Below are positions 25,817 to 32,380 of a stretch of DNA of 49,560 nt, piece by piece; within the stretch, counting starts at the first letter, position 1; every line of letters begins with the position of its first letter. The notes below the pieces were generated by a model that was not told the origin of the DNA, did not search any database, and worked only from the letters and a program-made list of their open reading frames with translations. The DNA lies in NCBI GenBank assembly GCA_016930695.1, contig JAFGGD010000029.1, forward strand, positions 1 through 49,560, read 5' to 3'. The DNA comes from Candidatus Eisenbacteria bacterium (GTDB taxonomy: Bacteria; Orphanbacterota; Orphanbacteria; Orphanbacterales; Orphanbacteraceae). A program made the position numbers and the translations under genes.

Positions 25817-26851
25817 TTGTTGCGGAGAACCCTCGCGGTTCTCGCCTTCTCCCTGCTGGCGGCTTCCCCCGTCCCCGCCGCGCAGAGGACGTTGCTGGCG
25901 GAGCTGTTCACCAACTACACATGAAGCGGCTGCCTCGCCGTCAAGGACACGCTTCACGCGGTCTTCGACGGCTACGCGGGGCGGGTCGTCCCGATCGAGT
26001 ATCACGTCGCATGGCCGATGCCGACCGATCCCGGCTACCTCTTCAATCCGGGCGACGTGAACGGGCGCGTGAACTTCTACCGCGTCACGGAAATCCCCAA
26101 GCTGTTCCTGGACGGGACCGTCGAGGTCTCCCCCTGGCCGATTTCCGATTTCGGCGCTCGGGTGCGCGCCGCCGTGGACACCCTCCTTCTCCGGCCGAGC
26201 CCCCTCCGGATCCACATGACGCAGACCGCCGGACCCGATTCGGTGCGGGTCCTTTTCGACGTCGCCGCGCCGGAAGATCCGGGCACGGCGGAGCAGAGAC
26301 TCTTCCTTGCCGTCACCGAGATCTGCCACGACTACGGCGGCGAGGTCTACCGCAACCTCTTCCGCGATTTCCTCCCCGACTCTCTCGGCCGGGTGCTGCA
26401 TCTCGCGAAGAACGATTCGGTCTCCTTCGATTGGAGTTACCCGATCGATCCGGAGTACGAGCCGGAGATGCTGGTGACGGCCCTCTATCTACAGGACCCG
26501 CGCGATTTTGGGGTGTTTCAGGCGGCCTCCGACGCGGTCGGCGTCCCGACACGCGTCGCGACCGGCGCTCCGGCCGCGGTTCGTCTCCTCGGCAACGCGC
26601 CGAACCCCTTCAATCCGACGACGACGGTCCGGTTCGCAATGGATCGCGCGGGGCCGGTCCGACTTTCCGTGATCGATCCGGCGGGGCGGCTCGTGACGGT
26701 GCTCCTCAATCGTTCCCTCGGCACGGGGGAGCACGCCGTGACGTGGGACGGGAGGGACCGCTCCGGCCGTCCGGCGGCGAGCGGCGTCTACCTTCTCCGC
26801 CTCGAAGGGGACGGAGCCTCCGGCGCCCGCAAGATGACCCTCCTTCGCTGA
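25817..26851 (+). CDS. Exported thioredoxin-fold selenoprotein (UxxC), Omp28-like, with C-terminal sorting-type domain
   Basis: The gene reads through an in-frame TGA at 25922-25924, decoded here as selenocysteine (residue 36), giving 344 residues. Residues 1-22 are a signal peptide (LAVLAFSLLAASPVPAA). Then comes LAELFTNYT-U-SGCLAVKD: Omp28-like and thioredoxin-like proteins have a CxxC here, so Sec replaces the first, nucleophilic Cys and Cys39 is the partner. A cis-Pro-type strand, TEIPKLFLDGT, supports a thioredoxin fold. Residues about 248-344 are a FlgD/type IX-type domain (APNPFNPTTTVRF, TWDGRDRSGR, ASGVYLLRL). The TTG start is set by AAAGGAG. A pseudogene or sequencing error is possible but less likely, since the frame is otherwise intact and a second TGA-for-Cys gene lies nearby. 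Predicted: an extracytoplasmic thiol-disulfide or peroxide reductase. Confidence 0.82.
25937..25972 (+). promoter_or_regulatory. Candidate SECIS hairpin of the thioredoxin-fold selenoprotein
   Basis: Begins 12 nt after the TGA. GCCGUC (25937-25942) pairs with GACGGC (25967-25972). After one A-C mismatch the stem continues through A-U, G-U, G-C, A-U and C-G, a bulged A at 25949, and CGC/GCG, closing on UUCAC (25953-25957), 28 nt from the TGA. Spacing fits bacterial SECIS elements, but the loop lacks the usual leading G, so the assignment is tentative. A smaller alternative is CGGC-UGCCUC-GCCG at 25927-25940. Confidence 0.45.
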
Positions 26852-26857
26852 TCCCCC

Positions 26858-26886
26858 TTCCGCGCCGCTCCGGGCGCTGCTACAAT
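26858..26886 (+). promoter_or_regulatory. Putative extended -10 promoter for the beta-barrel gene
   Basis: TTCCGC (26858-26863), a 17-nt spacer and TACAAT (26881-26886) preceded by TGC, the same TGCTACAAT as at 10898-10906. It lies about 64 nt upstream of the start at 26950. Confidence 0.5.
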
Positions 26887-26949
26887 CCCTTCGACCGTGA
26901 AAGGGAAAGGACCTCGACACCCCCCCTTCTCTCGGAGGAAACGAACGTG

Positions 26950-27588
26950 ATGCAACGCGTACTCGCCGCAGCGGCCGTGGCGGCGCTTCTCTTCGGCGCC
27001 GTCCCGGCGGACGCGCTTCTGAAGACCGGCGTCTCGGCCGGAATGAACTTCTCCTCCCTGGGCGACGTGAAGGTGACGGACTACGAGACCACATACGACA
27101 GCCGGACCGGCTGGCACATCGGCGTCTTCGGCGCCGGCGACCTCGGTCCGATCGGCGTGCGCGCCGGGCTTCTTTACACCGACGCGGGCGCCCTCTTCGA
27201 CGGGATCGGCGACACCCCCGGGCTCCCGGCGGACTTCAAGGAGGACTTCCGGGTCCGATACATCGCCCTGCCGATCGATTTTCAGTGGCGCTTCGTGCTG
27301 CCGCCGATCCGCCCCTATCTGCTCGCCGGCCCGGAGTTCCGCTACGACCTCACGTCCGACGACGCCTTCGAGGGGAACATCAAAAAAACGACCCTTGCCG
27401 CCAACATCGGCGTCGGCCTGGAACTGGGGCTTCCCCTCCTGGGCGTTTCGGTCACGCCGGAGATTCGATACTGTTTCGACCTGCAGGAAATCACCGACAA
27501 GACCCTCGAGATCGGCGGAGTCGGATTCGAGACCGACGGCGCCTACAAAGGGAGCGCATGGGTTTTTCGCCTCCACGTCGGGTTCTGA
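26950..27588 (+). CDS. Outer-membrane beta-barrel protein (PorT/OmpW-like size)
   Basis: The 212-residue product has a signal peptide (MQRVLAAAAVAALLFGAVPADA) and then alternating hydrophobic/aromatic beta-strand pattern such as KTGVSAGMNFSSLG, GVRAGLLYTDAG, YIALPIDFQWRFV, RPYLLAGPEFRYDL and a C-terminal strand ending AWVFRLHVGF, with the terminal Phe typical of outer-membrane barrels. It fits the 8-strand PorT/outer-membrane protein beta-barrel family. The start is ATG 26950 or the in-frame GTG 26947; GGAGG at 26934-26938 suits either. The next gene starts 1 bp after the stop. It lies between two selenoprotein genes, but no functional link is proven. Confidence 0.82.
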   Translation: MQRVLAAAAVAALLFGAVPADALLKTGVSAGMNFSSLGDVKVTDYETTYDSRTGWHIGVFGAGDLGPIGVRAGLLYTDAGALFDGIGDTPGLPADFKEDFRVRYIALPIDFQWRFVLPPIRPYLLAGPEFRYDLTSDDAFEGNIKKTTLAANIGVGLELGLPLLGVSVTPEIRYCFDLQEITDKTLEIGGVGFETDGAYKGSAWVFRLHVGF

Positions 27589-27589
27589 G

Positions 27590-28414
27590 GTGATCCCGCC
27601 CGCCGCGCGAGACTGGGAAGAGATACGCGCATTCGCCGGCGAGGCGGCCGCCCGCGTCGGAGAGCGCCTTCTCGTCGATGGGAGCCGGGGGCGGACGGAG
27701 AGTAAGGAGGACGGCTCCTTGGTCACCGCGGCGGACCGCTGGGCGGACGAGACGCTCCGCGAGGCGGTCCGCGCCCGCTTCCCCGACCACGGCGCGCTCA
27801 CCGAAGAGGGGAGCACCTCCCTCCCTCCGAACGACTGGTGCTGGGTGATCGACCCGATCGACGGGACCACCAATTTCGCCCGCGGGTTGCCGATCTGGGG
27901 GATCAGCCTCGGCCTGCTTTACCGCGGCGAGCCTGTTTTCGGGCATGTCCGATTCCCCGCCGTCGGCCAATCCTTCGACGGGATTCAAACCGGGGGGGGC
28001 GGGCCGGACGGAGCCTGGCTGAACGGCCGGCCGATCCGCGCCCTGCCGCGGGAGCCGTCGGAGAACCGGCTATTCAACGTATGCGCGCGCAGCGTCTACC
28101 TCCTCCGACGCCCCTTCCCCTGCAAGCTCCGGATGCTCGGCTCCGCTACCTACAACCTTCTCCTCGTCGCCGCCGGCGCCTCACTCGGCGGCGTGGAGAG
28201 GACGCCCAAGATCTGGGATATCGCCGCCGCCTGGCCGATCCTGCACGCCGCCGGCGCGGTCTGGATCCCACTCGACGGTCTTCCCCCCTTCCCGGCGCGG
28301 CGCGGCGATGACTACGCCGGCCGCAGCTACCCCACCCTCGTCGCCGCGGGACCCGAGCTCGGCCGCCTCTTTCACGACCGCCTTCGCGTCGGCCCGGACG
28401 ACCCGCCCCTCTGA
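27590..28414 (+). CDS. Inositol monophosphatase family phosphatase (histidinol-phosphatase-like)
   Basis: The 274-residue product carries the family metal motifs: EEGS (Glu), WVIDPIDGTTNFARGLP and the second-site WDIAAAWPI. These Mg-dependent sugar and inositol phosphatases act in the cytoplasm on inositol-1-phosphate, histidinol phosphate or similar substrates. The start is GTG 27590, immediately after the upstream TGA (27586-27588), with no strong ribosome site, suggesting translational coupling to the barrel gene. The substrate cannot be fixed from sequence. Confidence 0.88.
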   Translation: MIPPAARDWEEIRAFAGEAAARVGERLLVDGSRGRTESKEDGSLVTAADRWADETLREAVRARFPDHGALTEEGSTSLPPNDWCWVIDPIDGTTNFARGLPIWGISLGLLYRGEPVFGHVRFPAVGQSFDGIQTGGGGPDGAWLNGRPIRALPREPSENRLFNVCARSVYLLRRPFPCKLRMLGSATYNLLLVAAGASLGGVERTPKIWDIAAAWPILHAAGAVWIPLDGLPPFPARRGDDYAGRSYPTLVAAGPELGRLFHDRLRVGPDDPPL

Positions 28415-28430
28415 CCCGTTCCGGAAAAGG

Positions 28431-28459
28431 TGGAGACCCGCCATCCGGATGCTTACAAT
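28431..28459 (+). promoter_or_regulatory. Putative promoter for the peroxiredoxin selenoprotein
   Basis: TGGAGA (28431-28436), a 17-nt spacer and TACAAT (28454-28459), about 57 nt before the ATG at 28516. The -10 core equals those at 10901 and 26881; the -35 is weak. Confidence 0.4.
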
Positions 28460-28515
28460 GAAAACGCCGCGGACTTCGCGTTCACGTCCATCCCGGATGG
28501 AGAGAGGAGGGGAAC

Positions 28516-29295
28516 ATGCGGAATCGAAAACGGTCCGGCCCGGCCGCGACGCGGATGGGGATCGCTTCGGCGCTCCTCGTTCTCGCGATGGCGGTTTGGA
28601 CGGGCCTCGCCGCCGCGCAGGTGCTCGGCTCCTGCGGCACGGCGGCTGAGAATGAACCGGCCGCGGCGCCGGGGACTCCCGCGGTCGCGCCGCAGGGAGC
28701 GCCGCCCGCGCCGCCCGCGCCGGTCTCCCGGATCCTGATTCCGGGCGACCGGGCGATCAACTTCGAGCTTCCCGCGGTGATCGGCGACGACATCCGGATG
28801 GTCAAGCTCTCCGATTACAACGGCAAGTGGCGGGTGGTTTGTTTCTATCCCGCCGATTTCACCTTTGTCTGACCCACCGAACTGGCCGCGGTCGCGGCCG
28901 CGTACGGTGAGCTGCAAGAGCTCGGCGTCGAGGTGATCGCCATCAGCAGCGACACCCACTTCTCCCACTGGATGTGGAAGAAGACCTCCCCGACCATCCA
29001 ACACGTCCCCTTTGCGATGGCGGCCGATCCGAGCGGCTCCGTGGGCCGCGCGTACGGCGTCTGGAACCCCAAGACGGGTCTCAATCACCGGGGCCGCTTC
29101 ATCATCGATCCCGACGGGATGATCCTCGCCGTGGAGGTGCTCACCGATCCGGTGGGCCGCAACGTGAGCGAGCTGATCCGCCAGATTCAGGCGATGCAGG
29201 CGGTAAAGGCGAACCCGGGAAAGGCGGCGCCCGCCGGCTGGAAGCCGGGGGATCCCATGATCGAAACGAGCAAGGAGAAGATCGGCGTGTATTAA
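28516..29295 (+). CDS. Exported selenocysteine peroxiredoxin (AhpC/PrxU type)
   Basis: An in-frame TGA at 28870-28872 falls exactly at the peroxidatic cysteine: YPADFTFV-U-PTELAAV, where AhpC/Tsa proteins have FTFVCPTEL. Read as Sec (residue 119), the product is 259 residues. It has an N-terminal signal or lipoprotein segment (ALLVLAMAVWTGLAAAQ; Cys40 in LGSC is a possible lipobox) and an Ala/Pro linker before the peroxiredoxin domain (about 70-240). The family Arg is in LNHRGRFIIDPDG. The C-terminal resolving motif, normally VCPAGW, reads AAPAGWKPGD, so the usual resolving Cys is absent; Cys109 is the only other domain Cys. It should reduce peroxides in the envelope. The start has GAGGAGGGG upstream, and a terminator follows the stop directly. 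Confidence 0.87.
28876..28908 (+). promoter_or_regulatory. Candidate SECIS hairpin of the peroxiredoxin selenoprotein
   Basis: ACCG (28876-28879) pairs with CGGU (28905-28908). After an internal loop, GGCCGC (28884-28889) pairs perfectly with GCGGCC (28894-28899) around apical loop GGUC (28890-28893). The loop begins 17 nt after the TGA. E. coli fdhF SECIS has an AGGUCU loop at the same distance, so loop and spacing agree well. Confidence 0.7.
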
Positions 29296-29316
29296 AACGC
29301 CGGTCCGCGGCGTTTT
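29294..29316 (+). terminator. Intrinsic terminator after the peroxiredoxin selenoprotein
   Basis: Perfect 9-bp stem AAAACGCCG (29294-29302) and CGGCGTTTT (29308-29316) with loop GTCCG. It overlaps the TAA stop and ends in a TTTT run. Confidence 0.85.
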
Positions 29317-29466
29317 CACGGGGGGGCGGGTCGTCGATCCGCCCCTCTCTTGTTTACCCGAAAAGGACCGGGGGAGAGCCTCGCGGCGGGATGGACGGCC
29401 CTTCGGTCGGGGATTCTCTTTTCGCGAACGATGGGAGCGGAAGAGAGCAGGCACCGAAGAGCGAGA

Positions 29467-29856
29467 TCACCGCGTCTCCTCGCGCTCCCTCTCCGCGCGC
29501 CGCAACATCGCGAGGGTGGCCCCCCATCCCCCGCGTTCGGGAGGCGCCTGGCCGAAACGGACCACGCGGGGATCCCTCTTCAGAAAGTCCCACACCTCCC
29601 GGCGGAGAACACTCCTCCCTTTGCCGTGAATGATCCGCACCTCGACGATCCCGAGGCGCTCCGCGCCGGCGAGGAATTCCTCCATCACCTCGGGAATCTG
29701 CTCCGGGAAAAAACCGTGGAGGTCGAGAACGTCCGTCACCACGATTTCCCCGGAGGGTTCCCCGTCCCCCTCATCGTCCGGGGCGCGTTCCCTACCTCGC
29801 GGGGCGCGCCTTTCCCCGCCGGCCAGGAACCCGCGCAGTCTATCGAGAAATCCCAT
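29467..29856 (-). CDS. Smr-domain (MutS2 C-terminal-like) protein
   Basis: The 129-residue product has a basic/acidic N-terminal linker and a C-terminal Smr domain (about 45-129): VLDLHGFFPEQIPEVMEEFL, VRIIHGKGRSVLRREVW and FLKRDPRVVRFGQAP, with the LDLHG and HGKG signatures. Smr domains bind or nick branched nucleic acids or cleave stalled mRNA. I chose ATG 29856 because GGAGGGACGGCG precedes it; the longer frame upstream is Arg-rich. It is divergent from the carboxypeptidase gene. Confidence 0.88.
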   Translation of the reverse strand: MGFLDRLRGFLAGGERRAPRGRERAPDDEGDGEPSGEIVVTDVLDLHGFFPEQIPEVMEEFLAGAERLGIVEVRIIHGKGRSVLRREVWDFLKRDPRVVRFGQAPPERGGWGATLAMLRRAEREREETR

Positions 29857-29890
29857 CGCCGTCCCTCCGCCGCGCCGGCGGCCGTCCTTC

Positions 29891-29919
29891 AGTATACGCC
29901 CTCGCTTCCGGGGCGCGAA
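29891..29919 (-). promoter_or_regulatory. Putative promoter for the Smr gene
   Basis: On the minus strand: TTCGCG (29914-29919), a 17-nt spacer and TATACT (29891-29896). It nearly overlaps the divergent plus-strand -10 at 29925. Confidence 0.4.
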
Positions 29920-29924
29920 TGTTG

Positions 29925-29930
29925 TATAAT
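29925..29930 (+). promoter_or_regulatory. Consensus -10 for the secreted carboxypeptidase gene
   Basis: Perfect TATAAT about 100 nt before ATG 30031; no clear -35 is visible (TCGCTT at the right distance). The surrounding sequence is locally AT-rich. Confidence 0.5.
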
Positions 29931-30030
29931 AATTGGGCGCGCGTGGTTGCGCGACCCCACCTCGTCCCGCGCGCCGAGACCGCTCTCCCATGATCCCCCG
30001 ACGATCCCTAGAGTGCGAAGGAGAATCGAT

Positions 30031-32301
30031 ATGCCCCGCAGCCGCCTCATCACCCGAGCGCTACCCGCTCTGACTCTCCTCCTCTTCCTGTTTTCCTCCC
30101 TAGCCGCCGGCGGCGAGATCCACAAGGTGATCCGGATCGATTTCTCCCAAAAGGAGGCGATCCGCGATCTTCTCCGCGAGAACCGGGACGTGGCCGACTA
30201 CCGGCCGGACACCGGCCTCACTCTCGTCGCCAACGAGGCGGAACTCGCCGAGTTCGCCGCCCGCGGCATCCGTTATGAGGTGCTGCGCGAGGACCTCGGC
30301 GCGGCGCTCGGCGCCCTCTTCGAGCCGGAGACCCGCGCCCTGGACGCGGCCTACCACACCTATGCCGAGATCGACGCGGCCTTCGACAGCCTGGTCGCCC
30401 TCTATCCGACCCTCGCGGAGAGGCACGACCTGGGCGACAGTTGGGAGGCCCGCGACATTTTCGCCCTCAAGATCTCCGACAACGTCTCCCTCGACGAGGG
30501 GGAACCGGAGGCGATGATCATGGGGTGCCACCACGCCCGGGAGATCATCAGCGTGGAGATGCCCTATCTCTTCGCCGAGTACCTTCTCGACAACTACGGA
30601 ACGGACTCTCTCGTCACGGCCCTCGTCGACGAGCGGGAGATCTGGATCGTGCCGATGATCAATCCCGACGGCCACCAGTACGTGGTGGACGTGGGCGACT
30701 GGCGCAAAAACCGGCGGAACAACGGCGACGGCACCTACGGCGTCGACCTGAACCGGAACTGGCCTTACATGTGGGGGCTCGACGACGTCGGATCCAGCCC
30801 CAACACCTACAGCGAAACCTACCGCGGTCCCTCCGCCGGTTCGGAGCCGGAGCTCCAGGCGCTGATGACGCTCTTCCAGGCGAAGGAGTTCGCCACCTGC
30901 CTCTCCTTCCACAGCCACGGCCGCATGTACCTCTATCCCTGGGGCTACGCCTCGATCCAAACCGAGGACGACGACGCCTTCGCGGCGATCGGCGACAGCC
31001 TGGCGGCGCACAACGACTACGACCCCGGCTCGACCTACACGGGGCTCATCTACCTCACCAACGGCGGGAGCGACGACTGGGCCTACGGCGACTCCACCAA
31101 GCCCGCCTGCTTCAGCATCACGCCGGAGATCGGCGACCAGTTCGACACGCCCGCCTCCTTGATCCCGGTGCACTTCGCCGAGCAACTCCCGGCGATGCTC
31201 TTCATGGTCCGGATCGCCGATGATCCTTATCGCTTCAAGATTCCGGCCCGACCCGTCATCGCCTCGCTGCCGGACGACGAGGACGGCGACTACGCCGTGA
31301 GCTGGGCCCTCGGCGCGGGGGGCGACTCCGACGTGGTCTCTTACGAGCTGGTCGAAGCGACCGGCGAGTCGATCGTGCTCGACAGCGCCGAGTTCGGCCT
31401 GGGCGATTGGCTCACCGACAACTGGACATGGAACGACGAGAGGAAACACTCCGGGTCGTACAGCTTCTACTCCGGCACGGGGGACGAGTACTCCGCGGCT
31501 TTAGAGGCGCCGCATCCCATCGACGTGGAGGCGGGCGACTCCCTCACCTTCTGGGGATGGTGGCGCGTGGAGAACGAGTGGGACTACTGGTACGTGGAGA
31601 TCTCCGAGGACGGCGGCGCTTCCTGGGCGCCCATCCCGGGGAGTTACACCACCGACGTGGACCCGAACGGCAACAACCGGGGGAACGGGATCACCGGCGC
31701 CTCCGGCGGCTGGTTCCCCCTCGCCTTCGACCTGAGCGACTACGCCGGGGAGAGCATCCGGATCCGTTTCCACTACGTGACCGACCAGCTGACCAACCTC
31801 CGCGGGGTGCAGGTGGACGACATCCATCCCGTTCGCCTCTTCGCCGAGGTCGACACTCTGGACGACGCGATCCCCACCGCCTCGTACGACGTGACCGGCC
31901 GCACCGAAGGGGACTGGTTCTACTGGGTGCGCGCCCGGGACGCGGAGGCGCAGACCGGTTTTTGGAGCGACCCGGCGAAGGTGACGGTGCTCCCCTCCAC
32001 CGGCGTAGCGGCCGGCGCGCCCGCGGCGACCCGCCTCGGCCGGAACCGCCCCAACCCCTTCAACCCATCCACCGTCATCTCCTGGTCGCTGGCGCGGCCC
32101 GGAAACGTCTCCCTTTCGATTCACGACGTTTCGGGGCGTCTTGTGCGGACGCTCGTGCGCGGCGCGAGAGACGCCGGTGATCAGGAAACGGTTTGGGACG
32201 GCCGCGACGACCGGGGGGGCGCCGTCGCCTCGGGAGTCTACTTTTACAGGTTGCGCGCCGGCGCGTTCACCGAGACGCGCAAGCTGGTGCTGCTGAAGTA
32301 A
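30031..32301 (+). CDS. Secreted M14 zinc carboxypeptidase with C-terminal sorting-type domain
   Basis: The 756-residue product has a signal peptide (about 1-28, ending LAAGGEI), an N-terminal propeptide-like region, and an M14 catalytic domain. Zinc ligands are His168 and Glu171 in GCHHAREIISVE, with the third His in LSFHSHGRMYLYPW (His294 or His296). NPDGHQY, RKNRRNNGDGTYGVDLNRNW and the catalytic Glu in ITPEIGDQF complete the site. A beta-sandwich region follows (about 455-620). Residues about 665-756 are a FlgD/type IX-type domain (NRPNPFNPSTVISW, VWDGRDDRGG, ASGVYFYRL). It removes C-terminal residues from extracellular peptides. ATG 30031 follows AAGGAG. A terminator follows. Confidence 0.93.
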   Translation: MPRSRLITRALPALTLLLFLFSSLAAGGEIHKVIRIDFSQKEAIRDLLRENRDVADYRPDTGLTLVANEAELAEFAARGIRYEVLREDLGAALGALFEPETRALDAAYHTYAEIDAAFDSLVALYPTLAERHDLGDSWEARDIFALKISDNVSLDEGEPEAMIMGCHHAREIISVEMPYLFAEYLLDNYGTDSLVTALVDEREIWIVPMINPDGHQYVVDVGDWRKNRRNNGDGTYGVDLNRNWPYMWGLDDVGSSPNTYSETYRGPSAGSEPELQALMTLFQAKEFATCLSFHSHGRMYLYPWGYASIQTEDDDAFAAIGDSLAAHNDYDPGSTYTGLIYLTNGGSDDWAYGDSTKPACFSITPEIGDQFDTPASLIPVHFAEQLPAMLFMVRIADDPYRFKIPARPVIASLPDDEDGDYAVSWALGAGGDSDVVSYELVEATGESIVLDSAEFGLGDWLTDNWTWNDERKHSGSYSFYSGTGDEYSAALEAPHPIDVEAGDSLTFWGWWRVENEWDYWYVEISEDGGASWAPIPGSYTTDVDPNGNNRGNGITGASGGWFPLAFDLSDYAGESIRIRFHYVTDQLTNLRGVQVDDIHPVRLFAEVDTLDDAIPTASYDVTGRTEGDWFYWVRARDAEAQTGFWSDPAKVTVLPSTGVAAGAPAATRLGRNRPNPFNPSTVISWSLARPGNVSLSIHDVSGRLVRTLVRGARDAGDQETVWDGRDDRGGAVASGVYFYRLRAGAFTETRKLVLLK

Positions 32302-32326
32302 GGAAAACGCGCGCGCGGACGATCGA

Positions 32327-32369
32327 GCGCCCCGACCGGAACCGCCGGCCGGGGCGCGTTTCTTTTCCT
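32327..32369. terminator. Intrinsic terminator between convergent genes
   Basis: GCGCCCCG (32327-32334) pairs with CGGGGCGC (32350-32357) with an inner CCGG/CCGG helix, then GTTTCTTTTCCTTT. It serves the carboxypeptidase gene and lies just before the convergent oligopeptidase stop. Confidence 0.8.
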
Positions 32370-32380
32370 TTCAAGGCTTT

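Noticed and set aside
25817-25924. Reading the TGA at 25922 as a nonsense mutation or pseudogene
   Set aside because: The frame is otherwise intact for 308 further codons, the TGA sits exactly at a redox Cys position, and a second gene 2 kb away shows the same pattern.
26018-26851. Start of the Omp28-like gene at ATG 26018
   Set aside because: It would remove the signal peptide and redox motif; no ribosome site precedes it, whereas AAAGGAG precedes TTG 25817.
28933-29295. A separate small gene starting at ATG 28933
   Set aside because: It encodes only the C-terminal half of a peroxiredoxin, in frame with the upstream half across the TGA.
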